Below are positions 49,432 through 58,310 of a stretch of 64,000 nucleotides of DNA, piece after piece (position 1 is the first letter of the stretch; every line of letters starts with the position of its first letter). The notes under the pieces are model-generated. The model had not been told where the DNA came from. It saw only the letters and a list, made by a program, of their open reading frames with translations, and did no database searches. Origin of the DNA: Holophagales bacterium (GTDB taxonomy: Bacteria > Acidobacteriota > Thermoanaerobaculia > Multivoradales > Multivoraceae); assembly GCA_009845425.1 (NCBI GenBank), contig VXZQ01000001.1, positions 444,363-508,362 of the forward strand. The letters are read 5' to 3'. The position numbers and the translations under genes were made by a program.

Positions 49432-52013
49432 GCCGGCCGCGACCCCAGCAGAACCTCCATCATGCGATGCGCCGTTTCGGCGCCGCTGTTCTGGTTCTGA
49501 CCGGTCACCAGGCGCCCGTCGACGACGACGTGGGTCGCGAGCATGTCGCGAAACCGGGTGTCGCTCTCGAATAGCGCTCCGGCGGCGCGCAGGTCACGCT
49601 CCGGGTGCATCGGCGTGAAGGTGATGCCGAGCTCCTCGATCTGCTTGTCCGAAACGGCCGAGACGCGGCGGCCCCGCACCAGAGGGTCTCCGGCCGGAGT
49701 CACGGCCTGAAGCAGTCCCAACGGTCCGTGGCACACGCCGCCGACCACCGATTCGCGGGCGTACGCCTCGCTGACCTTCCTGCCCAGTTCTTCCGACTGG
49801 CCGAGGTCGTACGCGGCGCCCCAGCCGCCGGCGAGAAACACGATGTCGTAGGCGCTTCCGTCCACGTCGGCGATCGCCAACGAGTTCTCGACCCTGGATC
49901 GAAACTCCGCATCCCGGAGATAGCGCTTGTCCTCCGGCGTGGCGACCGGCCATCGCACCGACTGCCGCTCGACCGGGATGGCGCCGCCCCGGATGCTCGC
50001 CACGTCGACCGTCATTCCGGCGTCCGTGAAGGCGTAGTAGGGCACGGTCATCTCCGACGCCCAGACGCCGGTCGCCTTGCCTGAATCGCCCAGCGTGTCG
50101 TGGCTGGTGGTCACGATGAGGGCACGGTGGCCGGCAAGATCGATCGCGGGAATCTCGTAGTGGGCGTGAAGGCCCAGGCCGACGAGCACCCTCGGCAATC
50201 CCAGCCAGACGGCGGCCGCCAGAACGACGACGGCCAGCCCTGCTCCGGTCCATACCCTGGTCTTCATGAAGGTCTCCTTTGCACGGTCGTAGAAGTAGTT
50301 GATCGCTAGCTGTCGAGTCGGCGAGTAGAAGGCAGGCACCTCGAGCACCCCCACGCGCTCGGCGTAGGCCTCGTAGTCCGCCAGCATCTCGGAGAACCGC
50401 TCGGGTTGTTCGGCGGCCAGGTCGCGGGTCTCGCCCGGGTCCTCCGCCAGATCGAAGAGGCGCCACCGGCCGTCACCGGCGGGAGCCCCGACCCGGACGA
50501 GCTTGTGGTCGCCCTTGAAGACGCCCCGGTGACCCGCCGTCTCGAAGCCGACCGCCTCATGCGGCGGATGGACCAGGGCCGAAGGATCGCGCAGCGCCGG
50601 GGCCAGACTGCGGCCGTCGATGGGATGCTTGCCGGGCGGAGTGGCGTCGCCCGCGCCGGTGAGCTCGAGAATCGTGGGAACGAGGTCCGTCACGAAGGTG
50701 AAGGCCGGAGCGATCCCTCGCGCCTCCACCCCCGGCCCGGCGACGATCAGCGGGACGCGGATTCCCCCCTCGCCGCCGTGGAACTTGTAGTACGCGAGCG
50801 GAGCGGCCGCCGCCCGCGCGAAGTGCGGGCCGATGATGCCGTAGCTCCCCTTCTCGCCGAGCGTCTCCAGGTCGCGGCGGTAACCGACGCGCTCCGCCCA
50901 CCGGTCGAACTGACCGCTCTGGCCCGGGTCGCCCGCCTCCGGGCCGTTGTCGGACAGCACGACGAAGACGGTGTCCTCCAGGAGGCCCTCGTTCCCGAGG
51001 TACTCGACCAGCCGCCCGAAGTGATGATCCATCGCTTCGAGCATCCCCGCGTTGACCGCCATGTTCTTGGCGGCGAACGCCTTCTCGTCGGACGAGAGAG
51101 CCTCCCAGTCCGCCTGCTCGGGCGTCGTCGACGGTACGGCCCCGGGCGGAAAGACACCCGCTTCAACGGCGCGGCGATGACGCTCTCTCCGCAGCGCGTC
51201 CCATCCTTCGTCGTACACGCCCTCGTAGCCTTCGATGAACTCGCGCGGCGCCTGAACCGGCAGGTGGACCGCCTGGAAGGCGAGGTAGGCGAAGAACGGC
51301 TGCCGCTCCCCATCCGTCACCCGATCCGTGTCGATGAACTCGACGAGCCTGTCCACGAGGTGCTCCGACGAGTAGAAGTCGTCCGGCAGGTCGGTCGGCT
51401 CGCCGTCGGCAAACCAGGGGGGCTCGCCGTAGATGGGCAGGTAGGGCTTCTTCTCGAAGTTGTCGGCGCCGGTGGCGTCAAGCGCGAACGTGCGATCGAA
51501 CCCGCGCGCGCTGGGCAGCGAGGTCGGAGCGTGACCGAGGTTCCACTTGCCGCTCAGGTACGTGCGGTAGCCGGCGGCGCGCAGGCGGCTGGCGATCGTG
51601 ACGACATCCGTGCTCAACTCGCCTCGGTAGCCGGGTCGGCCGCGATGACGAAGCGGCGTGGCCACATGCAGGCTGGCAACGTCGGTCAGGTGCGAGTCGA
51701 CGCCAGTGAGCAGCATGGCCCGCGACGGCGAGCACATCGGCGAGGCGTGGAAGTTCGCGAAGAGGACGCCGCGCGAGGCGATCGCGTCGATGTGGGGCGT
51801 GCGAATCTCGCTGCCGTACGCGCCCAGGTCCGTGAAGCCGACGTCGTCCGCGACCACGACGACAACGTTCGGCCGGGGTGAGGCCGGGGCCTCGGATTCC
51901 GCTGCCGTAGACGCCGACGCCTGCAGGGCCGCGACCGCCGCGAGCGTCGCCACCAGGACTCGCAGACCGCCACGGCGCCTCCTTCGTCGGCTGAAGATGA
52001 ACCCGGGTCTCAT
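49416..52013 (-). CDS. Sulfatase reading in frame into a DJ-1/PfpI-family protein
   Basis: One open frame of 865 codons. Residues 1-582 are a secreted sulfatase: signal LRVLVATLAAVAALQASAS, VVVVADDVGFTDLG, formylglycine motif CSPSRAMLLTG, VVLSDNGPEAGD. Without any stop the frame continues at M583 (ATG 50267) into a 283-residue DJ-1/PfpI protein with its own membrane anchor (GLAVVVLAAAVWLGLP), FLAGGWGAAYD and the nucleophile elbow VGGVCHGPLG. AAAGGAGA stands 8 bases before that ATG, so the second part may also be translated alone. Either a true fusion or a lost stop codon. Confidence 0.8.
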   Translation of the reverse strand: MRPGFIFSRRRRRRGGLRVLVATLAAVAALQASASTAAESEAPASPRPNVVVVVADDVGFTDLGAYGSEIRTPHIDAIASRGVLFANFHASPMCSPSRAMLLTGVDSHLTDVASLHVATPLRHRGRPGYRGELSTDVVTIASRLRAAGYRTYLSGKWNLGHAPTSLPSARGFDRTFALDATGADNFEKKPYLPIYGEPPWFADGEPTDLPDDFYSSEHLVDRLVEFIDTDRVTDGERQPFFAYLAFQAVHLPVQAPREFIEGYEGVYDEGWDALRRERHRRAVEAGVFPPGAVPSTTPEQADWEALSSDEKAFAAKNMAVNAGMLEAMDHHFGRLVEYLGNEGLLEDTVFVVLSDNGPEAGDPGQSGQFDRWAERVGYRRDLETLGEKGSYGIIGPHFARAAAAPLAYYKFHGGEGGIRVPLIVAGPGVEARGIAPAFTFVTDLVPTILELTGAGDATPPGKHPIDGRSLAPALRDPSALVHPPHEAVGFETAGHRGVFKGDHKLVRVGAPAGDGRWRLFDLAEDPGETRDLAAEQPERFSEMLADYEAYAERVGVLEVPAFYSPTRQLAINYFYDRAKETFMKTRVWTGAGLAVVVLAAAVWLGLPRVLVGLGLHAHYEIPAIDLAGHRALIVTTSHDTLGDSGKATGVWASEMTVPYYAFTDAGMTVDVASIRGGAIPVERQSVRWPVATPEDKRYLRDAEFRSRVENSLAIADVDGSAYDIVFLAGGWGAAYDLGQSEELGRKVSEAYARESVVGGVCHGPLGLLQAVTPAGDPLVRGRRVSAVSDKQIEELGITFTPMHPERDLRAAGALFESDTRFRDMLATHVVVDGRLVTGQNQNSGAETAHRMMEVLLGSRPAYAEK

Positions 52014-52031
52014 CGCTCTGAACCTCGTCTG

Positions 52032-52067
52032 CTAATGTCTATCATTAGTTCTGATGGAAGTCATTAG
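52032..52067. promoter_or_regulatory. TetR-type operator between sulfatase and TetR genes
   Basis: CTAATG (52032-52037) and CATTAG (52043-52048) form a 17-bp inverted repeat in the 40-base divergent gap, and a third CATTAG (52062-52067) lies inside the first tetR codons. A TATCAT box (52040-52045) overlaps the dyad, 8 bases before the TetR ATG. Confidence 0.65.
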
Positions 52068-52698
52068 CACGCGAGAGAAGATCCTCCGCGCCGCCGAGAA
52101 GCTGTTCGCCGAGCAGGGCGTCGGCCCGACCTCCACCCGCGCCATCCTGCGCGAAGCGGGCCAACGCAACGAATCGGCCCTCCAGTACCACTTCGGCGGC
52201 CGCGAGGGGCTCATCGACGCCATGTACGTCAAGCGCGGCGCGCAGATCGGGGAAGAGCGGGAGCGCATGCTGGGCGAACTGGATGAAGCCGGCGGGACGG
52301 GGGACGTGCGCCGGCTGTGCGAGGTGGCGGTCATGCCTCCCGTGCGGATCGCCCGGCGGGATCCGGAGTTCGCGCTCTTCCTGAAGGTGATCGGGCAGCT
52401 CGTGTTCCTGCCCGGCGAGGAGCTCCGCGAGGGCGCGATCCGCTACACGGGCGCGGGAGTGGGCGAAGTGGCGAAGCGCATCCGCGCGCAGCTTCGAATC
52501 CCCAGGGCGCTGGCGGACCGGCGGTTCGACCTGATGCACCGGATGGCGGCACTGGCGCTCGCCCAGCGCGCGCTTTCGGGCGGCAGCTTCGACGGGCCCG
52601 ATGCCGAACTGTTCTTCGAAACGCTGCTGGACGCGATGGCGGCCGTTCTCGAGGGACCGGTTTCCCCTGCGACGGAACGTGAACTCGCTATGTCTTGA
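52054..52698 (+). CDS. TetR-family transcriptional regulator
   Basis: A 214-residue regulator with a complete N-terminal HTH (STREKILRAAEKLFAEQG, then TSTRAILREAGQRNESALQYHFGG). The C-terminal part is a helical ligand domain with no recognised ligand. It is divergent from the sulfatase/DJ-1 gene with a palindromic operator between, so it probably represses that gene and itself. No ribosome site precedes the ATG. Confidence 0.88.
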   Translation: MEVISTREKILRAAEKLFAEQGVGPTSTRAILREAGQRNESALQYHFGGREGLIDAMYVKRGAQIGEERERMLGELDEAGGTGDVRRLCEVAVMPPVRIARRDPEFALFLKVIGQLVFLPGEELREGAIRYTGAGVGEVAKRIRAQLRIPRALADRRFDLMHRMAALALAQRALSGGSFDGPDAELFFETLLDAMAAVLEGPVSPATERELAMS

Positions 52699-52713
52699 CA
52701 GTCCTGGTGCCGA

Positions 52714-54207
52714 TCAGGACCCGTTTCGCCTCAGGTAGAGCCTCCCACCCGTCGACACATGCCGCATCCGCCCGTCGGCCTGCGGATTGACGAACGACAG
52801 GATGGTCTGCGGCGCGGTGGCCGCGATCGCCTCCGGCAGGGAGACGACGAAGGAGTGCTCGCCCACCGGGTCGAGCGGGAAGGCCGGCGTCGGGTCGGTC
52901 GACGTCGTGTCGTAGAAGGCGACCTTGGCGCGGGAGCTGACGCTCAGGCGGCCGTCCTGTTCGGTGATCGTGTGCTCGGCGGCGACGTCCTCGTAGACGC
53001 CAGCGTAGAGCCGCGGATCGATGTCGATGTCGAGCGCCGGGAACCGCCGCGGCGCCAGCGGCTCGAAGCCGGAAGCCTTCTTCATCCAGGCGTTCACGAG
53101 CTCGAAGGCGACCAGGCCGCCGTGCGCCGAGTTGGTCAGAACGACCATCGCGAAGTCGGACTCCTCGTGCGCCGAGAACCAGGAGAGGATGCCCGGGCCG
53201 CCACCGCCATGGCCGAAGTCGCCGTTGGGTCCGAGCATGAAGCCGAGGCCGAAGGAGCGGACGGCGCCGATCCCCTGGACCGTGGCGGTTCCGGTGCGCA
53301 TCGCCTTCGAGCTGTCCTCCGAGAGCAGGCGCTCACCGTTCAGTCCCTCGCCGCCGCGGAGGTGGGCGGCGACGAAGGCGAGCAGGTCGGACGCCGACAT
53401 CATCGCGGTGGAGCCGGCCGGAGCGAAGCTCAGCGGCAGGAAGGCCTGCGACGTCCTCTGCTGCGTGCCGGTGGCCGGATTGAGGAAGTGGCCGACGGAG
53501 GCGCGGTGGAGCAGGGCGTCCTGGGGCTGGACGACGGAGTGCTCGAGGCCGAGACGGCCGAAGATGCGGTCCTCGATCAGGTTGTACCAACTGTCCCCGA
53601 GCACCCGCTCGGCGACGTGGCCTGCGACCACCATCGCCGTGTTGCAGTACGAGCAGTCCTCGCCGGGAGCGAACAGTTGGCCGAGACCGCGGGCGCGTTC
53701 GACCGCCTGGCGGATGGCCTCCCGGTCGGGGCCGTGGTCCGGGATCATCTCGCCGTCGATGCCGCTCGTGTGGTTGAGCAGCATGCCGACCTTGATCGCC
53801 CGCGTCGCCTCGGGGTCGGCGACCGCGAAGTCGGGCAGGTAGTCGAGCACCGGCGCGTCCAGGTCGACCAGACCCTCGTCGACCAGTTGCATGACCAGGG
53901 TCGTGTTCAGAGTCTTCGTGATCGAGCCGATGTGCATCACCGTGTCCGAGGTCACCTCGACGCCGGTGGTCGCGTTCAGGATCCCGGCCGCGGCGGTCTC
54001 GATCTCGCCGCGGTGGTAGACGGCCGCGCTCGCGCCGACGACCCGGTGACGCGCGATCGCCTCTTCGAGGTCGCGCTGCAGATCGGTGGCGCCGGGGCCC
54101 TCATCGGCCGGAGCGGTCTGGCCGAAGGTTGCGCGGAGCGGCGGCAGCGCGGCCACGGCGGCCAGCGCGGCGCTCCTGGTCAGAAGGTCGCGTCGGGTGG
54201 TTTGCAT
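52714..54207 (-). CDS. Serine beta-lactamase-family hydrolase, Tat-exported
   Basis: A 497-residue class C/esterase-type serine hydrolase. A Tat-like signal (TTRRDLLTRSAALAAVAAL) starts the protein. The active-site SxxK is in IGSITKTLNTT, the Tyr motif in CSYCNTAMVVAGH, and the third motif in FGHGGGGPG. A C-terminal lipocalin-like domain of about 110 residues follows. Such proteins act as esterases, D-aminopeptidases or peptidases more often than as beta-lactamases. It ends a leftward run, after three hairpins. Confidence 0.85.
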   Translation of the reverse strand: MQTTRRDLLTRSAALAAVAALPPLRATFGQTAPADEGPGATDLQRDLEEAIARHRVVGASAAVYHRGEIETAAAGILNATTGVEVTSDTVMHIGSITKTLNTTLVMQLVDEGLVDLDAPVLDYLPDFAVADPEATRAIKVGMLLNHTSGIDGEMIPDHGPDREAIRQAVERARGLGQLFAPGEDCSYCNTAMVVAGHVAERVLGDSWYNLIEDRIFGRLGLEHSVVQPQDALLHRASVGHFLNPATGTQQRTSQAFLPLSFAPAGSTAMMSASDLLAFVAAHLRGGEGLNGERLLSEDSSKAMRTGTATVQGIGAVRSFGLGFMLGPNGDFGHGGGGPGILSWFSAHEESDFAMVVLTNSAHGGLVAFELVNAWMKKASGFEPLAPRRFPALDIDIDPRLYAGVYEDVAAEHTITEQDGRLSVSSRAKVAFYDTTSTDPTPAFPLDPVGEHSFVVSLPEAIAATAPQTILSFVNPQADGRMRHVSTGGRLYLRRNGS

Positions 54208-54237
54208 GGGCTTGTGAATCCTACGTCGCAGTGTCGT

Positions 54238-54296
54238 CGCCGCTTCGCGGCGGCGTTCTCCCGCCGCCTTCGGCGGCAGCGGGTCAGAAGACCCGC
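54238..54296 (-). repeat. REP-like element, copy B: three consecutive hairpins
   Basis: CGCCGC-TTC-GCGGCG (54238-54252), GCCGCC-TTC-GGCGGC (54263-54277) and GCGGGTC-AGAA-GACCCGC (54279-54296) follow one another and overlap the stop of the VOC gene. The first hairpin is identical to that at 58238. The third has the same AGAA loop as the one at 58264 but with paired base changes in the stem. It may also slow or end transcription from the catabolic operon. Confidence 0.6.
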
Positions 54297-55207
54297 GTAC
54301 CTAGCGGCGCGCCCAGTTGCTGCGACTGCTCCCACTCGGCGCGGATCGCTTCTTCGTCGAAGCGGAAGTAAGACCGCGGGGGCAGTTGACCCCAGGTGTT
54401 CGAGGCGAAGGCATCGTCCGGAAAGTGCCGGACCTGGTGGTTCGGGCCGAGGACTTCCATGTCGGCGAAGAACTCGATGAACGTGTCCTCCTCGGGCATC
54501 CGCCAGTAGGCGAACAGGTTCCGGGCCATGCCGTGGCGGCCGGGCCCCCAGACGATCGGGCGCCGGTGGGCGGCCAGGTGATCGAGTCCGACCCGCATCT
54601 CGCCCCAGTCGGTCAGCTCGAAGGCCACGTGGTGGATGTGGGCGTAGCCCTTGTCGAGGAAGGCGAGCACGTGGTGGTCGCGGTCGGCGTGGAGCCAGCA
54701 GGCGTCGTCGCCGATCCAGTCGGTGATCTTCAGGCCGAGCGCCTCGACGTACCAGTCGACGGCGCGCGGTGTGTCGGCGGTGAGGTAGTTCACGTGCTGG
54801 AGCCGGCGCGGATGGAAGCCGGGCAGGGCGTCCGAGTGCTTGCAGACGTCGGGACGCGGGTCGTCCGGGGCAACGTGCTCGACGACGGCCACGCCGTTGC
54901 CGTCCGGGTCGGCGGTGCGCAGTCCGAACCGGCCCGCCGGCAACTCGATCGGCACGGCGAGCGTTCCGGCGTCCGACAGCCGGTCGCCGGCCTGGGCCAG
55001 CGTCACGCTGGCTTCGAGTTCGTAGGCGATGTAGTCGACGCAGCCTCGCTCGCCGGCGGTCAGGCGGACGCAGAAGTCCTCGTAGGCGCAGCGGAGCAGG
55101 GCGCCGTCTTCAGCGGCCGGGCTCAGGCCGAGCAGGCGCCGCCAGCGCGCCGAGGCCTCGGCGAGGTCGGTGACGGTGAGGCCGACGTGGTGGATGCCGC
55201 GGATCAC
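54284..55207 (-). CDS. Extradiol dioxygenase-like VOC protein (HpaD-type)
   Basis: A two-domain vicinal-oxygen-chelate protein of 307 residues. The metal ligands fit the type I extradiol pattern: H138 in LQHVNYLT, a His of HIHHVAFEL (190-193) and E245 in FIEFFADM; GPGRHGMARN carries the likely second-sphere His. It should cleave a catechol next to the hydroxyls, with homoprotocatechuate the suggested substrate because the next genes are HpaE- and HpaG-like. The GTG start overlaps the ALDH stop. Confidence 0.85.
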   Translation of the reverse strand: MIRGIHHVGLTVTDLAEASARWRRLLGLSPAAEDGALLRCAYEDFCVRLTAGERGCVDYIAYELEASVTLAQAGDRLSDAGTLAVPIELPAGRFGLRTADPDGNGVAVVEHVAPDDPRPDVCKHSDALPGFHPRRLQHVNYLTADTPRAVDWYVEALGLKITDWIGDDACWLHADRDHHVLAFLDKGYAHIHHVAFELTDWGEMRVGLDHLAAHRRPIVWGPGRHGMARNLFAYWRMPEEDTFIEFFADMEVLGPNHQVRHFPDDAFASNTWGQLPPRSYFRFDEEAIRAEWEQSQQLGAPLGTRVF

Positions 55208-56685
55208 GAGCCACCTCCTGTCCCGGTGGTCGCGAACGCGCTAGTGCGCTCGCAGACCGTCTTCACGTCGCAGTAGAAGTCGAACGAATGCCGCCCGCCC
55301 TCGCGGCCGATGCCGGAGTGCTTCGTGCCGCCGAAGGGCGTCTCCAGGTCGCGGACGTAGAAACAGTTCACCCAGATCGTGCCGGCGCTGATCCGGCGCG
55401 AGAGCCGGTCGGCGCGGGACTCGTCCCCGGTGAAGATCATCGCGGCGAGCCCGTAGTCGGTCGACTCGGCCAACGCGACCGCCTCCTCGTCGCCCTCGAA
55501 CCCCTGCAGCGTGAGCACCGGCCCGAACACCTCCTCGCGCAGAATGTCGGCGCCGGACGGCACGTCGGTGAACAGGGTCGGCGGGAAGTAGAGCCCGCCG
55601 CTGCCCTTGCCGCCGAAGCGGAGCGCCGCGCCCTGGGCCAGCGCCTTCTCGACGTGCGCCTCGACGCGCGCGAGCGCCCGCGGATGGATCAGCGGACCGT
55701 AGGTCGTCGCGGCGTCCCGCGGGTCGCCGACCCGGATCGCCTCGACTTCCGCCAGGAACCGCTGCATGAAGGCGTCGAGGCAGCTCCGTTCGACCAGCAA
55801 CCGGGTGCCGGCCAGGCAGACCTGGCCCGAGTTGTCGTACTGGTAGGCCGCGGTGCGGGCGGCGCCCTCCAGGTCGGCGTCCGCGAAGACGAGGAACGGC
55901 GACTTGCCGCCGAGTTCGAAGGAGACGGGCGTCAGCTCCGCCGCGGCCGCGGCGCCCACTGTGCGGGCCGTCGCCGGCGATCCGGTGAAGGCGATCCGGT
56001 CGACGCCGGCGTGGCCGGTCAGCATCGCGCCGGTCTCCGGCCCACCGTGGATGATGTTGAGCACGCCGGGCGGCAGCCCCGCCTCCTCCGCCAGGTCGCC
56101 GAGCAGCGAGCAGGTCAGCGGCGCCCACTCCGGCGGCTTGAGAACGACCGTGTTGCCCGCGGCGAGAGCCGGGCCGACCCGCCAGGTCGCCAGCATGAAG
56201 GGCGCGTTCCACGGCGTCGACACCGCGACGACGCCGGCCGGGTCGTGCCGGACCGTGTTCCGTTCGCCGCCATGCAGGATGCGAGGCGGCTCCGCCAGGC
56301 GCGACACCGCGTACTCGGCGAAGAAGCGGAAGTTCATCCCGCCGCGCGGGATCACCCGTTCGCGCATCGCCTCCAGCAGCGAACCGTTGTCGACCGTCTC
56401 GACCTGGGCGATCTCGGCGGCTCGCCGCTCGACCTCAGTAGCTAGGCGCAGCAGGTACGGCGCGCGCCCGTCCGGGCCCAGCGCCGCCCAGTCCGCGAAC
56501 GCTCCGCGCGCCGCGTCGACGGCGGCGTCGACTTCCGCCGCCCCCGCCTCGGGCAGCTCGGCCAGCTTCCAGTCCCAGTCGATCGGCGAACGGACCTCGA
56601 AACCGTCGCCGGCGCCGACCTGGCGGCCGCCGATCAGGTGACCCGTCGGAACGGCGACGCCCTCGACGTCGACGCGCGACGTCAC
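55204..56685 (-). CDS. Aldehyde dehydrogenase (HpaE/hydroxymuconic-semialdehyde type)
   Basis: A 493-residue NAD(P)-dependent ALDH with catalytic C290 (DNSGQVCLAG) and E257 (SFELGGKSP). The end, RDLETPFGGTKHSGIGREGG, is close to HpaE and 2-hydroxymuconic semialdehyde dehydrogenases. It oxidises the semialdehyde produced by ring cleavage, or, in a gamma-glutamyl route, the amino-aldehyde as PuuC does. It overlaps both neighbours by GTGA. Confidence 0.88.
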   Translation of the reverse strand: MTSRVDVEGVAVPTGHLIGGRQVGAGDGFEVRSPIDWDWKLAELPEAGAAEVDAAVDAARGAFADWAALGPDGRAPYLLRLATEVERRAAEIAQVETVDNGSLLEAMRERVIPRGGMNFRFFAEYAVSRLAEPPRILHGGERNTVRHDPAGVVAVSTPWNAPFMLATWRVGPALAAGNTVVLKPPEWAPLTCSLLGDLAEEAGLPPGVLNIIHGGPETGAMLTGHAGVDRIAFTGSPATARTVGAAAAAELTPVSFELGGKSPFLVFADADLEGAARTAAYQYDNSGQVCLAGTRLLVERSCLDAFMQRFLAEVEAIRVGDPRDAATTYGPLIHPRALARVEAHVEKALAQGAALRFGGKGSGGLYFPPTLFTDVPSGADILREEVFGPVLTLQGFEGDEEAVALAESTDYGLAAMIFTGDESRADRLSRRISAGTIWVNCFYVRDLETPFGGTKHSGIGREGGRHSFDFYCDVKTVCERTSAFATTGTGGGS

Positions 56686-57473
56686 GAGCCCGCCGCCTCC
56701 GCCGCCGCGACGATCTCGGCCTCGTCCTCCGGCACGCAGAGCGCGACGTGTAGCGTGTTGCCGGTCACCTGGGGCTGCTCGCCGACCGGCTGCAGGTCCC
56801 GGTCCAGCTCGACGATCGGGTTGCGCAGGGTGCCGATTTCGTCACACTGCACCTCGACCACGTCGCCCGGTTCGACCGGCCGCGAGTTCGCCGGCGTGCC
56901 GGTCATGATGACGTCTCCGGGTTCGAGCGTGATCAGCCGGCTCAGGTCGGCGACCTGGTAGGCGAACGAGAACAGGAGGTCCTCGCCGGTGTTCCCCTCC
57001 TGCACCACCTCGCCGTTGACCAGGGTGCGCAGCGTCAGGTCGTTCGGGTCGACGTCGCCGGCATCGACCAAAGCCGGACCCATCGGCCCAAAGCCGTCCT
57101 GGCCCTTGACCCGCAGCATCGAGCCGCGGTCGGCGTGCCGGAAGTCGTGGATGCCGAAGTCGTTGACCAGCGTGTAGCCGCGGACATAGTCGAGCGCCTC
57201 CTCGATCGCCACGCCGGTCGCCCGCCGGCCGATGACGACCGCGAACTCCCCCTCGTAATTCAGGAAGCGGCAGCCGCGCGGCCGCGCCACCGGCGCTTCG
57301 TGGGCGCTCAGCGAGGAGGTGGGCTTCATGAAGTAGGACGGCACCTCCGGGATGCGCTCCATCTGGTACTCGACGCAGCGCGAACGGTAGCTCAGGTGGA
57401 CGCCGATGATCTTCGACGGCGGATCGATCGGAGGCAGCCAGGTGCCGTCGTCGGCTCGACGCTCATGTCTCAT
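56682..57473 (-). CDS. Fumarylacetoacetate-hydrolase-family protein (HpaG-like)
   Basis: A 263-residue FAH-superfamily enzyme. IIGVHLSYRSRCVEY, PSYFMKPTSSL and the metal ligands in NYEGEFAVVIG and LVNDFGIHDF match the HpaG-type isomerase/decarboxylases of the homoprotocatechuate pathway. The end EPGDVIMTGTPANSRPVEPGD is typical. A general 2-keto-pentenoate hydratase is the alternative. It is 12 bases after the C26 gene. Confidence 0.86.
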   Translation of the reverse strand: MRHERRADDGTWLPPIDPPSKIIGVHLSYRSRCVEYQMERIPEVPSYFMKPTSSLSAHEAPVARPRGCRFLNYEGEFAVVIGRRATGVAIEEALDYVRGYTLVNDFGIHDFRHADRGSMLRVKGQDGFGPMGPALVDAGDVDPNDLTLRTLVNGEVVQEGNTGEDLLFSFAYQVADLSRLITLEPGDVIMTGTPANSRPVEPGDVVEVQCDEIGTLRNPIVELDRDLQPVGEQPQVTGNTLHVALCVPEDEAEIVAAAEAAGS

Positions 57474-57485
57474 CGCGGTTCGTCC

Positions 57486-58310
57486 TCAGGCCGTTGATGG
57501 ATGGGATGAGCAGAAGTCGACGAGGGCGCGGAACAGTCGGCCGCCATCCTCCGGCGCGGTGACCTCGGGGTGCCACTGCACGCCGAGGCAGAACGGAAGC
57601 CGGGGATCCTCCAGCGCCTCGATCACGCCGTCCGGCGCGGTGGCGGCCACACGGAGCCCCTCGCCCAGCCGGCCGGCGCCCTGGTGATGGTGCGAAGCGA
57701 TCTCGACCTCACCCTCCTCCACGCCCGCCTCCATCGCCGCCGCCAGGTGCGTCCCCGGCTCGATCGTCACCCTGTGCCGGGTGAACTCGCCGAGCACGTC
57801 GCGGTGAGGCTTCATGTCGAGCCGGTCGCCGAGGTGCTGTTCCAGGTCGCCGCCGTAAAGGATGTTCAGGAGCTGGAAGCCCCGGCAGATCCCCAGGATC
57901 GGCATCCGGCGTTCGAGCGCGGCGCGGCCGATCGCCAGTTCGACCCGGTCGCGCATCTCGTCGTGCTCGTCGTTCTCCGGGTGCGGTTCCGCGCCGTAGA
58001 TCCCCGCGTCGAAGTCCTTGCCGCCCATGAAGACGATGCCGTCGAGGTCGTCGAGCGCCGCCCCGGGTTCCTCGTCGTACGGCTCGACGCTCGGGATGAT
58101 GACCGGGGCGCCGCCGGCGGCGGCAATCGCCGAGACGTAGTCGTGCGGGACCATCGAGACGACCTCGTCCCACGGGCCGATGATCGCGTCGCGGACGTCG
58201 CCGACGATGCCGATCCGCGGCCGAAAGCACCGGCGCTCGCCGCTTCGCGGCGGCGCGCCCGATGCCGGCCAGAAGGCCGGCGCACCGACACGCGGAGCCT
58301 CGTTCGTCAT
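57486..58310 (-). CDS. Class I glutamine amidotransferase-like hydrolase (peptidase C26, PuuD-type)
   Basis: A 274-residue gamma-glutamyl hydrolase. The triad is C142 in GICRGFQLLN and H247/E249 in GVQWHPEV; GGKDFDAGIYG and SHHHQGAG are PuuD-like. It would free glutamate from a gamma-glutamylated intermediate made by the GS-like enzyme of the same operon. ATG 58310 overlaps the P450 stop (ATGA). Residues about 6-24 are encoded by a REP-like element, so the native N-terminus has been extended. Confidence 0.87.
   Translation of the reverse strand: MTNEAPRVGAPAFWPASGAPPRSGERRCFRPRIGIVGDVRDAIIGPWDEVVSMVPHDYVSAIAAAGGAPVIIPSVEPYDEEPGAALDDLDGIVFMGGKDFDAGIYGAEPHPENDEHDEMRDRVELAIGRAALERRMPILGICRGFQLLNILYGGDLEQHLGDRLDMKPHRDVLGEFTRHRVTIEPGTHLAAAMEAGVEEGEVEIASHHHQGAGRLGEGLRVAATAPDGVIEALEDPRLPFCLGVQWHPEVTAPEDGGRLFRALVDFCSSHPSTA
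58238..58290. repeat. REP-like palindromic element, copy C (full)
   Basis: Hairpin CGCCGC-TTC-GCGGCG (58238-58252), spacer, hairpin GCCGGCC-AGAA-GGCCGGC (58264-58281) and tail CACCGACA. The last 16 bases are identical to copy A. It lies within the 5' coding part of the C26 hydrolase gene. Confidence 0.65.

Noticed and set aside
52714..54207. A true antibiotic-resistance beta-lactamase
   Set aside because: The motifs fit the broad serine hydrolase/esterase family with a C-terminal extra domain; nothing points to beta-lactam substrates.
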